Positions 44,422-53,831 of a stretch of 64,000 bases of DNA are shown piece after piece. A program made the position numbers and the translations under genes. Within the stretch, counting starts at the first letter, position 1. Each line of letters opens with the position of its first letter. Under the pieces are notes generated by a model, which saw only the letters and a list, made by a program, of their open reading frames with translations, was not told the origin of the DNA and searched no databases. The DNA is from CAYMYN01 sp964394665 (lineage in GTDB: Bacteria; Planctomycetota; UBA1135; GCA-002686595): assembly GCA_964394665.1 (NCBI GenBank), contig CAYMYN010000014.1:47581-111580 (forward strand), given 5' to 3'.

Positions 44422-46850
44422 ATGCGTAACCCCGCGATCCGCGCCCTCGTTCTGTTCCTGCTCCCCGGCGCCGCCCTGGCGCAGCAGTTCCAGTATCAGC
44501 CCGGGTTGATCCCGGGCACGGCGCGCTGGAGCGAGGGGGTCGAGGCGGCGGACGTCGATCGGGACGGGGACATGGACCTGTTCTTCGCCGATGGCGAGGG
44601 CTTCAGCACGGCGGGCGTCAAGCGCCAGAACGTGCTGGTCATCAACCAGATGGTCCCCGGCGGAGCGCTGAGCTTCACCGACGAGAGCGTGGCGCGCCTG
44701 GGCGTGCACGTGGCCAACTCGAAGATGGTCACCACCGCCGACGTCGACGGCGACGGCTGGGTCGACGCGCTCTTCGTGCACGCCTTCAACCTCGATCCGC
44801 CCTTCCTGTACGTCAACCGCGGCGCGGCGCAGCCGGGCTTCTTCGACGAGGAGGGCGCCGCGCGGGGGCTCGGCGCCCCGCTCAACTCCTCGGGCGCGCA
44901 GTTCGGCGACCTGGACGACGACGGAGACCTCGACCTGATCGTCTGCCACAGCGGCCCGAGCCTGCTCGGCGGCGTGGGCGGCAAGCCGCGCTTCTACCGC
45001 AACGACGGCAACGGCGTCTTCACCGAGGACGCCGCCGCCCTGAACGCGCCCACGAAGATCGCGCACATGGACGTGCAGCTCGTGGACGTCAGCGGCAACT
45101 GGGCGCTCGATTTCGTGGGCATCAACCGCGGGACGAACGCCGGCGGGAACCACTACCTGTTGCTGAACGACGGCACCGGCACCTTCACCAACGCCTCTTC
45201 GCTCCTGCCCTCGTTGTCCGCGAACAGCTACGAGGCCGAGGTCGGCGACCTGGACGGCGACGAGGACCNNNNNNNNNNAACCTCGTGCCCGTCTACTTCC
45301 TGCACGACTCGGGCGGCCGGGCCGACCGGCCGGGGCCGTTCCTCGCTCCCGGTGCCCGGGAGGCCGAGACGATCGAGGAGGCGGTGCAGGGGATGCTCGA
45401 ATTAACGGACGGCGACGAGGACCTGGACCTGTTCTTCGTCAGTCTGTCGGGCTTCAACGAAGGCGTCGCGCGCAACGATCTCGTGCCCAGCGGCGTCCTG
45501 GGCTTCACGGCGCTCACCTCGCTCGGCGGGTCCGCCGACGACAACGAGGTCGCGCTCCTCGACTACGACAACGACGGCGACTTCGACACCTTCGTGGGCT
45601 CCCTGACCGCGCGCGAGCGACTGTGGCGCAACGACGGCGGCCTGGTCTTCACCTCGGCCGACAGCGCGATCCAAGCCGTCAGCGACTCGACCCTCGACAT
45701 CACCGTGGTCGACCTCGACAACGACGGCGCCTACGAGCTGGTCACCGCGCAGGGCGAGTCGAACATGGCGCAGTGGGCCAACAAGATCTACCGCAACACC
45801 GGCGCGCCCGACACGCTGCCGCCGGTCGTCACCGACGTGTTGCCCGTGGCGAACCTCGACGCGCCGCTGGGACCTTGGATCGCCAAGGCCAAGGTGCGCG
45901 ATCAGGTGCTCGACGACGGCAAGACCTGGGTGCGCGGCGAAGTGAGCTACGTCGTGAGCGCGAGCCCGCCGACGGCGGCCGTCTCGATCGGCGCGAGCGC
46001 CTTCAGCCCGCCGGTGCTCGCGGTCGCGGCCGGCACCACGGTCACCTGGATCAACGCGAGCGGCGCCGTGCGCTCGGTGCGCAGCACCGGCGCTCCCTAC
46101 ACCTTCGACTCGGGCCCGATCGCTCCGGGCGGCAGCTTCGAGCGCACCTTCGTGCGCGAGGGGACCTACGCCTACGAGAGCGTCGAAGGCGGCTTCACGG
46201 CCCAGGTCGACACCGCGCCCGGCGCGACCACCGCCGTGGGGCTGGACTCGGGCGGCTCGATCTTCCGCTTCACGATGACCGGCGACGCCAGCGCGCCGGG
46301 CTCCGAGCTGGCCTACGAGCTGTACTTCATCGACCAACCCGGCAACGTGCGCGCGGGCGAGCCGCTGCGCGTCGCCGCGCCGCCGGCCCCCGGAGTCGCG
46401 TTCTGCTTCGGCGACGGCTCCGGCACGCCCTGCCCGTGCGCGAACCCGGGGGCCAGCGACCGGGGCTGCGCCAACTCGGCGCAGGCGTCCGGCGCGGCGC
46501 TCGCGGCCCTCGGCAGCCCCTCGGTGAGCGGCGCGTCCCTGGTGCTCGCGGGCGCGGGTCTCGTGCCCTCCCAGCCCGGACTCTACTTCCAGGGCAACAA
46601 CCGCGTGGCCGGCGGGGCCGGCACGGTCTTCGGCGAGGGCCTGCGCTGCGCGGGCGGCGCGGTGGCGCGCCTGCAGGTGCGCACGGCCGACGGCGCGGGT
46701 GCGTCCGCCACCACCATCGACGTCGCGTCGAAGGGCGGCGTCGTGCCCGGCGACACGCGCCGCTACCAGATCTGGTACCGCGATCCGCTCGGCCTGTGCG
46801 GCGGGGGCTTCAACCTCTCGAACGGCCTCGAGGTCGTCTGGGCCCCCTGA
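44422..46850 (+). CDS. Secreted FG-GAP/VCBS-repeat protein with planctomycete C-terminal module (broken by an assembly gap)
   Basis: Signal peptide MRNPAIRALVLFLLPGAALAQ. FG-GAP type repeats follow (DVDRDGDMDLFFADG, DVDGDGWVDALFV, DLDDDGDLDLIV, then DGDEDLDLFFVSLSGF, DYDNDGDFDTFVG, DLDNDGAYELV), whose Asp-rich loops bind Ca2+ in beta-propellers. Next comes a cupredoxin-like segment (AGTTVTWINASGAVRSV…FERTFVREGTYAYES), then a Cys-rich linker (CFGDGSGTPCPCANPG) and the ~130-residue module ending RYQIWYRDP…GGGFNLSNGLEVVW. The gap at 45269-45278 changes the reading frame; if the gene is intact the true gap length must be 2 modulo 3. Confidence 0.8.
45269..45278. other. Assembly gap (10 N) that shifts the FG-GAP frame
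   Basis: The left frame ends with one spare base and the right-hand frame resumes at 45279 (NLVPVYF). Ten Ns do not keep frame, so the run is probably a placeholder. Confidence 0.95.
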
Positions 46851-46925
46851 GCCGTTCCAGCGGGGGCTGACGGGTCGATCGCGGGGCGGGTAAGCTCGCA
46901 GGGTCGGCTCTCCGCCGTCCCCGAT

Positions 46926-49520
46926 TTGGAATCCGCCCCCGTCGATTCGCCCCTCGCCCGGTTGGAGCGCGCCCTCGAGGTGCGACGGCGTTTCCTCGAG
47001 GCCGGCGGGGGCGATCGGGCGGCGTGGCTCGCGGCCCATTCGGACCTGCGCGAGGAGCTCGAGGCGCTGCTCGACTCGGGCGACGCCGACTCGCTGACGC
47101 ATCGGGAGCGCGCCGCGGACCTACACGCCGCGGACGGCGAGGGTTTTCCCGCGCGTCTGGGCGACTTCCGCCTGCTGCGCCGCCTGGGGAGCGGGGGAAT
47201 GGGCGTCGTCTTCGAGGCCGAGCAGGAAAGCCTCATGCGACGCGTCGCGCTCAAACTCCTGGCGCACGGGCGTCTCGACGAGCGCGGGCTCGAGCGGTTT
47301 CGGCGCGAGGCCGCCGTCGGCGGGCGGCTCGACCATCCCGGGATCGTGAAGGTGCTGGCCTACGGCGAGGCGCAGGCCCACGCCTTCATCGCCCAGGAGC
47401 TCGTGCCGGGCGGCCGCACGCTCGAGGACCTGGTCGAGGAAGCGCGCCGTCGACCACGCCTCGATCGCGCCTACTACCGGCACGTGGCCGGGATCGTCGC
47501 GCAGGTCGCGGACGCGCTCGCCGCGGCCCACGCGGCGGGCATCGTGCACCGCGACGTGAAGCCCGGGAACATCCTGCTGGGCTCCGGCGAGCGACCCAAG
47601 CTGGCGGATTTCGGCCTGGCGCGGCTGATCGAGGCGAACTCGCTCTCGCACTCCGGCGCGGCGCTCGGCACGCCCTTCTACATGAGCCCCGAGCAGGCGG
47701 CGGGCGAGCGGGACATCGGCCCGGCGAGCGACCAGTTCTCCCTGGGCGCGACCCTCTACGAGGCCCTGACCCTGCGCCGGCCCTTCGAGGGCGACAGTCG
47801 CCGCCACGTGCTCCGCCGCGTGCGCGAGGAAGACCCGCCCGACCCGGTCGCGCTGCACGCCGGCCTACCGCGCGAGCTGGCCGCGATCACGGCGAAGGCC
47901 CTCGAGAAGCACCTCGCGCGCCGCTACGCGGACCTCGCGGCCCTGGCCGACGATCTGCGGCGCTTCCTCGGGGGGAGACCGATCGCCGCGCGGCCGCCGG
48001 GAGCGCTCGGGCGCGCGCGTTCGTTCGCGCGCCGGCATCGAGCCCTGGTGCTGGGGGCGGGCTCGACGGCGCTCGTGTTGGTCGTGGGCCTGGTCGCGGT
48101 GTCCCTGGCCCTCGTCCGCGCGCGCGACGCGGAGCGCCGGTACGCGGCCGAGAACGAGGCCGTGGACGCGCTCGCGAGCGCCGCCACCCTGCGCGATCTC
48201 GAGGCCCGCGCGGCGCGCCTGTGGCCGGCCCTGCCGATCACCCGGGCGGCGATCGAGCGTTGGCTCGTCGAGGCGCGCGCGTTGGCCGCGGGGCTGCCGC
48301 GCCAACGCGCGCGGCTCGCGCAGCTCGACGCGCGCTCCACGGACGACGTCCTCGAGCCCGAGCGCGCCCGCAGGGCAGAGGTCCAGCGTCGGCTGGTCCT
48401 GGATCTCGAGGCCTTCGTCGCGCCGGGTGGGCTGCTCGAGGAGCTCGAACGGCGGCGCGACTTCGTCGCGACGCTGCGCCGCAAGACCGTGGACGAACGC
48501 TGCGCCGAGTGGGAGGCGGCGCAGCGCGCCGTCGCCAGCTCGCCGCTCTACGGCGCGGGACCGGGCGGCACGGGGGGCCCCGTGCTCGAGCCGCAGGTGG
48601 GCCTGGTCCCCCTGGGGCCCGATCCCGACTCGGGACTGCAGGAATTCGGCCTCTTCGGCCTCACCGGCGCCTTGCCCGTGCGCGACCCCGTGAGCGGGCA
48701 CCTGGGCGTCGACGGGCAGACGGGGATCGTGCTCGTGTTGCTCCCCGGCGGGACGTTCTCGATGGGCGCGCAGAGCGAGGACCCCGCGGCGCCCAACTAC
48801 GACCCGTTCCGGCGCGGCAACGACTGTCGACCCCGGATGGTGACGCTCGCGCCCTTCTTCCTGGCCAAGTACGAGCTGACCCAGGGCCAATGGATCGCGC
48901 TCGGACTCGAGAACCCGAGTTACTGGGAGATCGGCGACGTCTGGAAAGGAGACGTCTTCGATGCTCGCCACCCGCTCGAGCACGTGACCTGGGACGAAGC
49001 CCTCGCGTTCGCCGGGCGCCTGGGGTTCAGCCTGCCGACCGAGGCCCAGTGGGAGTTCGCGGCGCGCGCCGGGTCGTCCCGCACGCACTTCTTCGGGGAC
49101 GATCCGGCCCTCGGCGAAGGCTACGCGAACCTGGCCCAACGGCGACCCGAGGTCTTCGTCGGCGCGCCGCGCGGATGGGCCACCTGGCCCGTCGACCGCT
49201 ACGAGGAGCACACGCCTGTCGGCACGTTCCTGCCCAACCCGTACGGCTTCCACGACCTGCTCGGGAACGTGAGCGAATGGTGCCTGGATGCGTACGTGGA
49301 CGATCCGCACGCGCTGGAGCTGCGCGGCGGCGATGGTCTGGCCCTGGCGCCTCCGGGGATCGCGCTGCGCGTCGAGCGCGGCGCGAGCTTCGTTGACACC
49401 TGGGTACAGGCCGCCTCGGGCGCGCGCCGGGCTCCCCACCGCGACGAGCGCGCGAACTACCGGGGGATCCGTTTGGCCCGGGCCCTCGATCCACGGCCCT
49501 CGGAAGGACCGTCGCGCTGA
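46926..49520 (+). CDS. Ser/Thr protein kinase fused to an FGE/SUMF1-like domain (copy 1)
   Basis: 864 aa from TTG 46926. The kinase domain (about 78-345) is complete: GSGGMG P-loop, VALKLL, HRDVKPGN, DFG, GTPFYMSPEQ, SDQFSLGATLYEALT. One membrane helix (about 372-398) follows. A helical stretch leads to a SUMF1/formylglycine-enzyme-like domain (about 600-855: VLLPGGTFSMGAQ, FFLAKYELTQGQW, HPLEHVTWDEALAFAGRL, LPTEAQWEFAARAG, NPYGFHDLLGNVSEWCLD). The paired catalytic Cys after RGxSF are missing (RGASFVDTWVQAASGARR), so this domain probably binds rather than oxidises. Signals sensed outside would be passed to the kinase inside. Copy 2 follows 17 bp later. Confidence 0.9.
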   Translation: MESAPVDSPLARLERALEVRRRFLEAGGGDRAAWLAAHSDLREELEALLDSGDADSLTHRERAADLHAADGEGFPARLGDFRLLRRLGSGGMGVVFEAEQESLMRRVALKLLAHGRLDERGLERFRREAAVGGRLDHPGIVKVLAYGEAQAHAFIAQELVPGGRTLEDLVEEARRRPRLDRAYYRHVAGIVAQVADALAAAHAAGIVHRDVKPGNILLGSGERPKLADFGLARLIEANSLSHSGAALGTPFYMSPEQAAGERDIGPASDQFSLGATLYEALTLRRPFEGDSRRHVLRRVREEDPPDPVALHAGLPRELAAITAKALEKHLARRYADLAALADDLRRFLGGRPIAARPPGALGRARSFARRHRALVLGAGSTALVLVVGLVAVSLALVRARDAERRYAAENEAVDALASAATLRDLEARAARLWPALPITRAAIERWLVEARALAAGLPRQRARLAQLDARSTDDVLEPERARRAEVQRRLVLDLEAFVAPGGLLEELERRRDFVATLRRKTVDERCAEWEAAQRAVASSPLYGAGPGGTGGPVLEPQVGLVPLGPDPDSGLQEFGLFGLTGALPVRDPVSGHLGVDGQTGIVLVLLPGGTFSMGAQSEDPAAPNYDPFRRGNDCRPRMVTLAPFFLAKYELTQGQWIALGLENPSYWEIGDVWKGDVFDARHPLEHVTWDEALAFAGRLGFSLPTEAQWEFAARAGSSRTHFFGDDPALGEGYANLAQRRPEVFVGAPRGWATWPVDRYEEHTPVGTFLPNPYGFHDLLGNVSEWCLDAYVDDPHALELRGGDGLALAPPGIALRVERGASFVDTWVQAASGARRAPHRDERANYRGIRLARALDPRPSEGPSR

Positions 49521-49537
49521 AGCGTGCCCCGCTTCCC

Positions 49538-52099
49538 ATGGATCGCACGCCCCAACCTCTCCTCCGCCTGCGGCGCGCCCTCGAGCTGTACCGCGTCCAC
49601 GTCGGGTCGGGCGGCACGGACGTCGAGGGGTTGCTCGAGCGCGGCGACGACGTGCGCGACCTCTTGGATGTGTTGCTGCGCTCGGGGGATGGTGCGGGGG
49701 GGACGCCCACGGGTGAGGATCCTCCGCTCCCGGCGCGCATCGGCGAGTTCCGCCTGCTGCGGCGCATCGGCCGCGGCGGCATGGGGGAGGTCTTCGAGGC
49801 CGAGCAGGCGAGCCTGGGCCGGCGCGTGGCGCTCAAGCTCCTGGCGCCCGAACGTTTCGACGCGCGCGGCCTGGCGCGTTTCGGGCGCGAGGCCCTGGTC
49901 GGCGGGCGGCTCGATCACCCGGGCATCGTCGCCGTGCATGCCTGCGGCGAGGACGGGGGGCGGCCCTGGATCGCGATGGAGCTCGTGCCCGGCGGGCGCA
50001 CGCTCGCCGATCTCGTCGAGGAGGCGCGCCGCCGAGCGGGCCTCGAGCGCGCGTACTACCGCGACGTCGCGGCGCTCTTCGCCGAGGTCGCCGACGCCCT
50101 CGCCCGCGCGCACGCCGCCGGCGTCGTGCACCGCGACGTGAAGCCCGCCAACATCCTGCTGGGCCCCGGCGGGCGGCCCAAGCTGGCCGACTTCGGTCTG
50201 GCGCGCCTGGCCGATTCGTTCTCGCTCTCGCGCACGGGGGCGACGCCCGGGACGCCGTTCTACATGAGCCCCGAACAGGCGGCGGGCGAGGGCGAGGTCG
50301 GTCCGGCGAGCGACCAGTTCTCCCTGGGCGCGACGCTCTACGAGGCCCTGACCCTGCGCCGGCCCTTCGAGGGCGACAGCACCGAGCGCGTGTTGCGCAG
50401 CGTGCGCGAGGACGAGCCTCCCGATCCCTCGCGCCTGCACGCGGGCTTGCCGCGGGGGCTCGCGGCCATCGCGCTCAAGGCCTTGGCCAAGGAGCCCGCG
50501 CACCGCTACCCCGACCTCGGCGCCCTGGCCGACGACCTGCGGCGCTTCCTCGCGCACCGGCCGATCGTCGCGCGGCCGCCGGGCCCGATCGATCGCGCGC
50601 GCGGCTTCGTGCGCCGCCACCGCGCGCTCAGCCTGGGCGCCCTGGCGGTGGCGCTCGCGCTCGGCGCGGCGCTCGCGGCGACGTCCCTGGCCCTGGGGCG
50701 CGCGTGGGCGGCCGAGGGGCGGCTGGCGCGGGAGCGCGACACCGCCCTCGATCTGGGCGGGGCCGCGCTGCTGCGGGAGCTCGAGGCGCGCGCGGACGAG
50801 CTCTGGCCGGCGACGCCCCGCCGCGCGCCGGCGATGGGCGACTGGCTGGCGGACGCGCGCCTCGTCGTCGACGAGTTGCCCCGGCATCGGGCCCGGCTGG
50901 CGGTTCTGCGCGGGGACCCCTCGTTCGCCGGCGGCGCGGAGGGCTCCGACCGCGGGCGCGACGTCGAACAGGCAGCCTTCGTGCGCGAGCTCGAGCGCTT
51001 CGCCGGGCCGGGCGGGACCTTCGAGCAGGTGCGCGCGCGGCTCGAGTTCGCCTCGACGCTGCGCGCGCGCAGCGTCGAGGACTTCGCCGGGCGCTGGGAC
51101 GAGGTTCGGGCGGCGATCGCCGCCTCGCCGCGGTACGGCGCCGGGCCGGACGGGAGCGGGGGGCTCGTGCTCGAGCCCCAGGTGGGTCTCGTGCCCCTGG
51201 GGGCGGACCCCGAGTCGGGCCTGCAGGAGTTCGCCGTGCACGCGCTCAGCGGGACGCTGCCCGAACGCGATCCGCACAGCGGAGCGTTGGTCCTCGGCGA
51301 CGACACGGGCATCGTCCTGGTGCTGCTCCCCGGCGGCACGTTCTGGATGGGCGCGCAAGCGAGGGATCCGGAGGGGCCCAACTACGACCCCCGGGCGCGT
51401 TGGTACGAGGGGCCGCCGCGGCGCGTCGCGCTCGATCCGTTCTTCATCTCGAAGTACGAGCTCACCCAGGCCCAGTACACGGCCCTGATGGGCTCGAATC
51501 CGAGTTTCTGGCCCATGGGCGCGGTGCACGAGGGGACGTTCGTCAGCGGCCGCTTCCCCGTCGAGCACCTGACCTTCGACGAGGCCTGGGCCTTCTGTCG
51601 ACGCCTGGAGCTGGCGCTGCCCACCGAGGCGCAGTGGGAGTACGCCGCCCGCGGCGGGACGGGCTCCCCCTGGAGCTTCGGCGACGATCCGAGCACGGCC
51701 GCGGGTTTCGAGGACCTCTCGCGTCCCTTCGCCTCGTACCTCGAGACCCACGAGCTCGCGCACGTGCTCGCCACGGGGAACCACCATCGCGTGCACGCGC
51801 CGGTCGGCACCTTCCGCCCCAACCCCTTCGGCCTGCACGAGATCTTCGGCAACGTGCGCACCTGGTGCGCCGACGTCTTCGCACCCGGTTACCACGGGCT
51901 CGCGCTGCGAGCGGGTGACGGACTGGTGCTCGGGGCCCTCGACGAGGGTCACCGCTCCCTGCGCGGCGGGACGACCTGGTCGGGTTGGTTCGAGGCCCGG
52001 GCCTCCATGCGCGTCGACAGCCTGAAACCCCTGCGCAACCGGCAATCGGGATTGCGCCCAGTGCGCGCGCTGGAACGCGGCGCGGGGGACGGGGAGTGA
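49538..52099 (+). CDS. Ser/Thr protein kinase fused to an FGE/SUMF1-like domain (copy 2)
   Basis: 853 aa, paralogous to copy 1 along its length. Kinase (about 68-335): GRGGMG, VALKLLAPERFDARGLARFGRE, HRDVKPAN, DFG, GTPFYMSPEQAAGEGEVGPASDQFSLG. Membrane helix about 358-385 (ALSLGALAVALALGAALAATSLALG). SUMF1-like region (about 590-845): VLLPGGTFWMGAQ, FFISKYELTQAQY, FPVEHLTFDEAWAFC, LPTEAQWEYAARGG, NPFGLHEIFGNVRTWCAD. The ending RGGTTWSGWFEARASMR lacks the catalytic Cys pair as well. Both periplasmic domains differ most near the end, suggesting different ligands. Confidence 0.9.
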   Translation: MDRTPQPLLRLRRALELYRVHVGSGGTDVEGLLERGDDVRDLLDVLLRSGDGAGGTPTGEDPPLPARIGEFRLLRRIGRGGMGEVFEAEQASLGRRVALKLLAPERFDARGLARFGREALVGGRLDHPGIVAVHACGEDGGRPWIAMELVPGGRTLADLVEEARRRAGLERAYYRDVAALFAEVADALARAHAAGVVHRDVKPANILLGPGGRPKLADFGLARLADSFSLSRTGATPGTPFYMSPEQAAGEGEVGPASDQFSLGATLYEALTLRRPFEGDSTERVLRSVREDEPPDPSRLHAGLPRGLAAIALKALAKEPAHRYPDLGALADDLRRFLAHRPIVARPPGPIDRARGFVRRHRALSLGALAVALALGAALAATSLALGRAWAAEGRLARERDTALDLGGAALLRELEARADELWPATPRRAPAMGDWLADARLVVDELPRHRARLAVLRGDPSFAGGAEGSDRGRDVEQAAFVRELERFAGPGGTFEQVRARLEFASTLRARSVEDFAGRWDEVRAAIAASPRYGAGPDGSGGLVLEPQVGLVPLGADPESGLQEFAVHALSGTLPERDPHSGALVLGDDTGIVLVLLPGGTFWMGAQARDPEGPNYDPRARWYEGPPRRVALDPFFISKYELTQAQYTALMGSNPSFWPMGAVHEGTFVSGRFPVEHLTFDEAWAFCRRLELALPTEAQWEYAARGGTGSPWSFGDDPSTAAGFEDLSRPFASYLETHELAHVLATGNHHRVHAPVGTFRPNPFGLHEIFGNVRTWCADVFAPGYHGLALRAGDGLVLGALDEGHRSLRGGTTWSGWFEARASMRVDSLKPLRNRQSGLRPVRALERGAGDGE

Positions 52100-52140
52100 G
52101 CTCGATGGGAGCGCGCTGGACCCGCGGTGCGTTCGGGACG

Positions 52141-52146
52141 TACGCT
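52141..52146 (+). promoter_or_regulatory. Candidate -10 element (TACGCT) of the CRTAC1 gene, leaderless spacing
   Basis: TACGCT ends 8 nt before ATG 52155, 41 bp after the second kinase stop. Confidence 0.5.
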
Positions 52147-52154
52147 CGTCGCCG

Positions 52155-53831
52155 ATGTGGATGCTGCTCGCGATCTCCCTGGGCCTGGGCGGCGGCGAGG
52201 GGCTCCCCGACCCGCTCTTCGAGGAGGTCGGCGCGCGCGCCTTGCCGGGCGTCGTCACCGTGTGCGGCGGTGCCGAGAAGGACTACATCCTCGAGGTCAA
52301 CGGCGGCGGGATCGTGGTCGAGGATTTCGACGGGGACGGGAACCTCGATCTGTTCGTGATCGACGGCTCGACCCTCGAGCGCGTGCGGGCCGGCGAGCCG
52401 GGCTTCGCGCCGCGTCTGTTCCTCGGGGACGGGAAGCTCGGTTTCCGTCCGGCGGGGGAAAGCTGGGCGCTGGCCGGCGGGCGTTGGGGCATGGGCGGCG
52501 TGGCCGGGGACCTCGACGGCGACGGCTGGCCGGACCTGGTGATCACCGAGTGGGGCCGCGATCGGGTGATCCTGAACGAGGGCGGGCAGGGATTCCGCGA
52601 GCTGCCCTTCGAGCAGACGGGCCTGGTCGGCGCGCGCTGGGGCACGAGCGCGGTGCTTGCGGACCTCGACGGCGACGGCGTGCTCGACCTGGTGGTGGTG
52701 AACTACCTGGCCTTCGACCCGGACGCCGTGCCGCGCCGCGGCGAGGGGCCGAAGTGGAAGGGGCACGACGTGATGTACGGGCCCGAAGGGCTGGTGCCGG
52801 TGCACGATCAGCTCTACCTCGGGAACGGCGACGGCAGCTTCCGCGAGGTGAGCCGCGCGCGCGGCTTCGTGCCGGCGGAGGCGGGTTTCGGCCTGGGCAT
52901 CGTGGCCTTCGACTACGAGGGGGACGGCGACGTCGACCTGTACGTGACGAACGACTCGACGCCCAATCACCTGTGGCGCAACGAGGGCGACGGCACCTTC
53001 ACCGAGGTCGGCTTCCGCGCGGGCGTCAGCCACGACGCGACCGGCCGTGAACAGGCGGGCATGGGCATCGCGGTGGGGGACTTCGACGGCGACGGCGCGC
53101 CGGACCTGTTCGTGACCAACTTCTCGGGCGAGAGCAACGCGCTCTACCGCTCGGGGCGCGCCGGTTCGTTCCGCGAGAGCTCGACGCGCGCCGACCTGGT
53201 GCGGCCGAGCCTGCTGCGCCTGGGCTGGGGCACGGGTTTCTGCGACTTCGACCTCGACGGGCGGCTCGACCTGTTCGTGCTCAACGGCCACGTCTACCCG
53301 CAGGCCGACCTCGCGGGCACCGACACGAGCTATGCGCAGGCGGACCAGCTCTTCCTCAACGTCGGCGAAGGCCGCTTCGTCGAGCGCGCGCTCTCGAGCG
53401 CGCCGCCGGGCGTGACGCGCGCGGGGGTCGCGGCGGACCTCGACCGCAACGGGACCCTCGACCTGGTGGCGCTCGAGCTCGGCGGGCCGGTGCGCGTGCT
53501 GCGCAACCGGCTCGAGCCCGGGCCCCAGCGACGCTGGCTCACGGTGCGCCTCCGGGGCCGCGGTCCGAACACGGCGGGCGTCGGCGCGCGCCTGGTCGCC
53601 GAGTGGGAGGGCGGGCGCGCCGTGCGCGAGGTGATGACCAGCGCGGGCTACCAGGCAGGCTGCCCGGCGGAGGTGCACTTCGGCCTGGGCGCCGCCCAAG
53701 CCCTCGAGCGCCTGGTCGTGCGCTGGCCCTCGGGACACGAGCAGATCCTGAGCGACGTCGCCCTCGATCGTCTGCTCGTGATCGAGGAGCCCGAGCCCGC
53801 GCCGGACGGGGCGCAGGATGGGGAGCGGTGA
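52155..53831 (+). CDS. CRTAC1 family FG-GAP/ASPIC-UnbV protein
   Basis: 558 aa. A short hydrophobic N-terminus (MWMLLAISLGLGGGEG) may act as a signal. Seven or so FG-GAP repeats (DFDGDGNLDLFVID, DLDGDGWPDLVIT, DLDGDGVLDLVVV, DYEGDGDVDLYVTND, DFDGDGAPDLFVTN, DFDLDGRLDLFVLN, DLDRNGTLDLVAL) form a propeller. The C-terminal ASPIC/UnbV domain has NTAGVGARL…GYQAGCPAEVHFGLGAAQALERLVVRWPSG. These exported proteins are common in planctomycetes and usually sit next to TPR proteins, as here (GTGA overlap). Activity is unknown. Confidence 0.88.
   Translation: MWMLLAISLGLGGGEGLPDPLFEEVGARALPGVVTVCGGAEKDYILEVNGGGIVVEDFDGDGNLDLFVIDGSTLERVRAGEPGFAPRLFLGDGKLGFRPAGESWALAGGRWGMGGVAGDLDGDGWPDLVITEWGRDRVILNEGGQGFRELPFEQTGLVGARWGTSAVLADLDGDGVLDLVVVNYLAFDPDAVPRRGEGPKWKGHDVMYGPEGLVPVHDQLYLGNGDGSFREVSRARGFVPAEAGFGLGIVAFDYEGDGDVDLYVTNDSTPNHLWRNEGDGTFTEVGFRAGVSHDATGREQAGMGIAVGDFDGDGAPDLFVTNFSGESNALYRSGRAGSFRESSTRADLVRPSLLRLGWGTGFCDFDLDGRLDLFVLNGHVYPQADLAGTDTSYAQADQLFLNVGEGRFVERALSSAPPGVTRAGVAADLDRNGTLDLVALELGGPVRVLRNRLEPGPQRRWLTVRLRGRGPNTAGVGARLVAEWEGGRAVREVMTSAGYQAGCPAEVHFGLGAAQALERLVVRWPSGHEQILSDVALDRLLVIEEPEPAPDGAQDGER

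Noticed and set aside
46926..52099. SUMF1-like domains as active sulfatase-maturing enzymes
   Set aside because: The catalytic Cys pair is missing in both copies and no sulfatase gene is adjacent.
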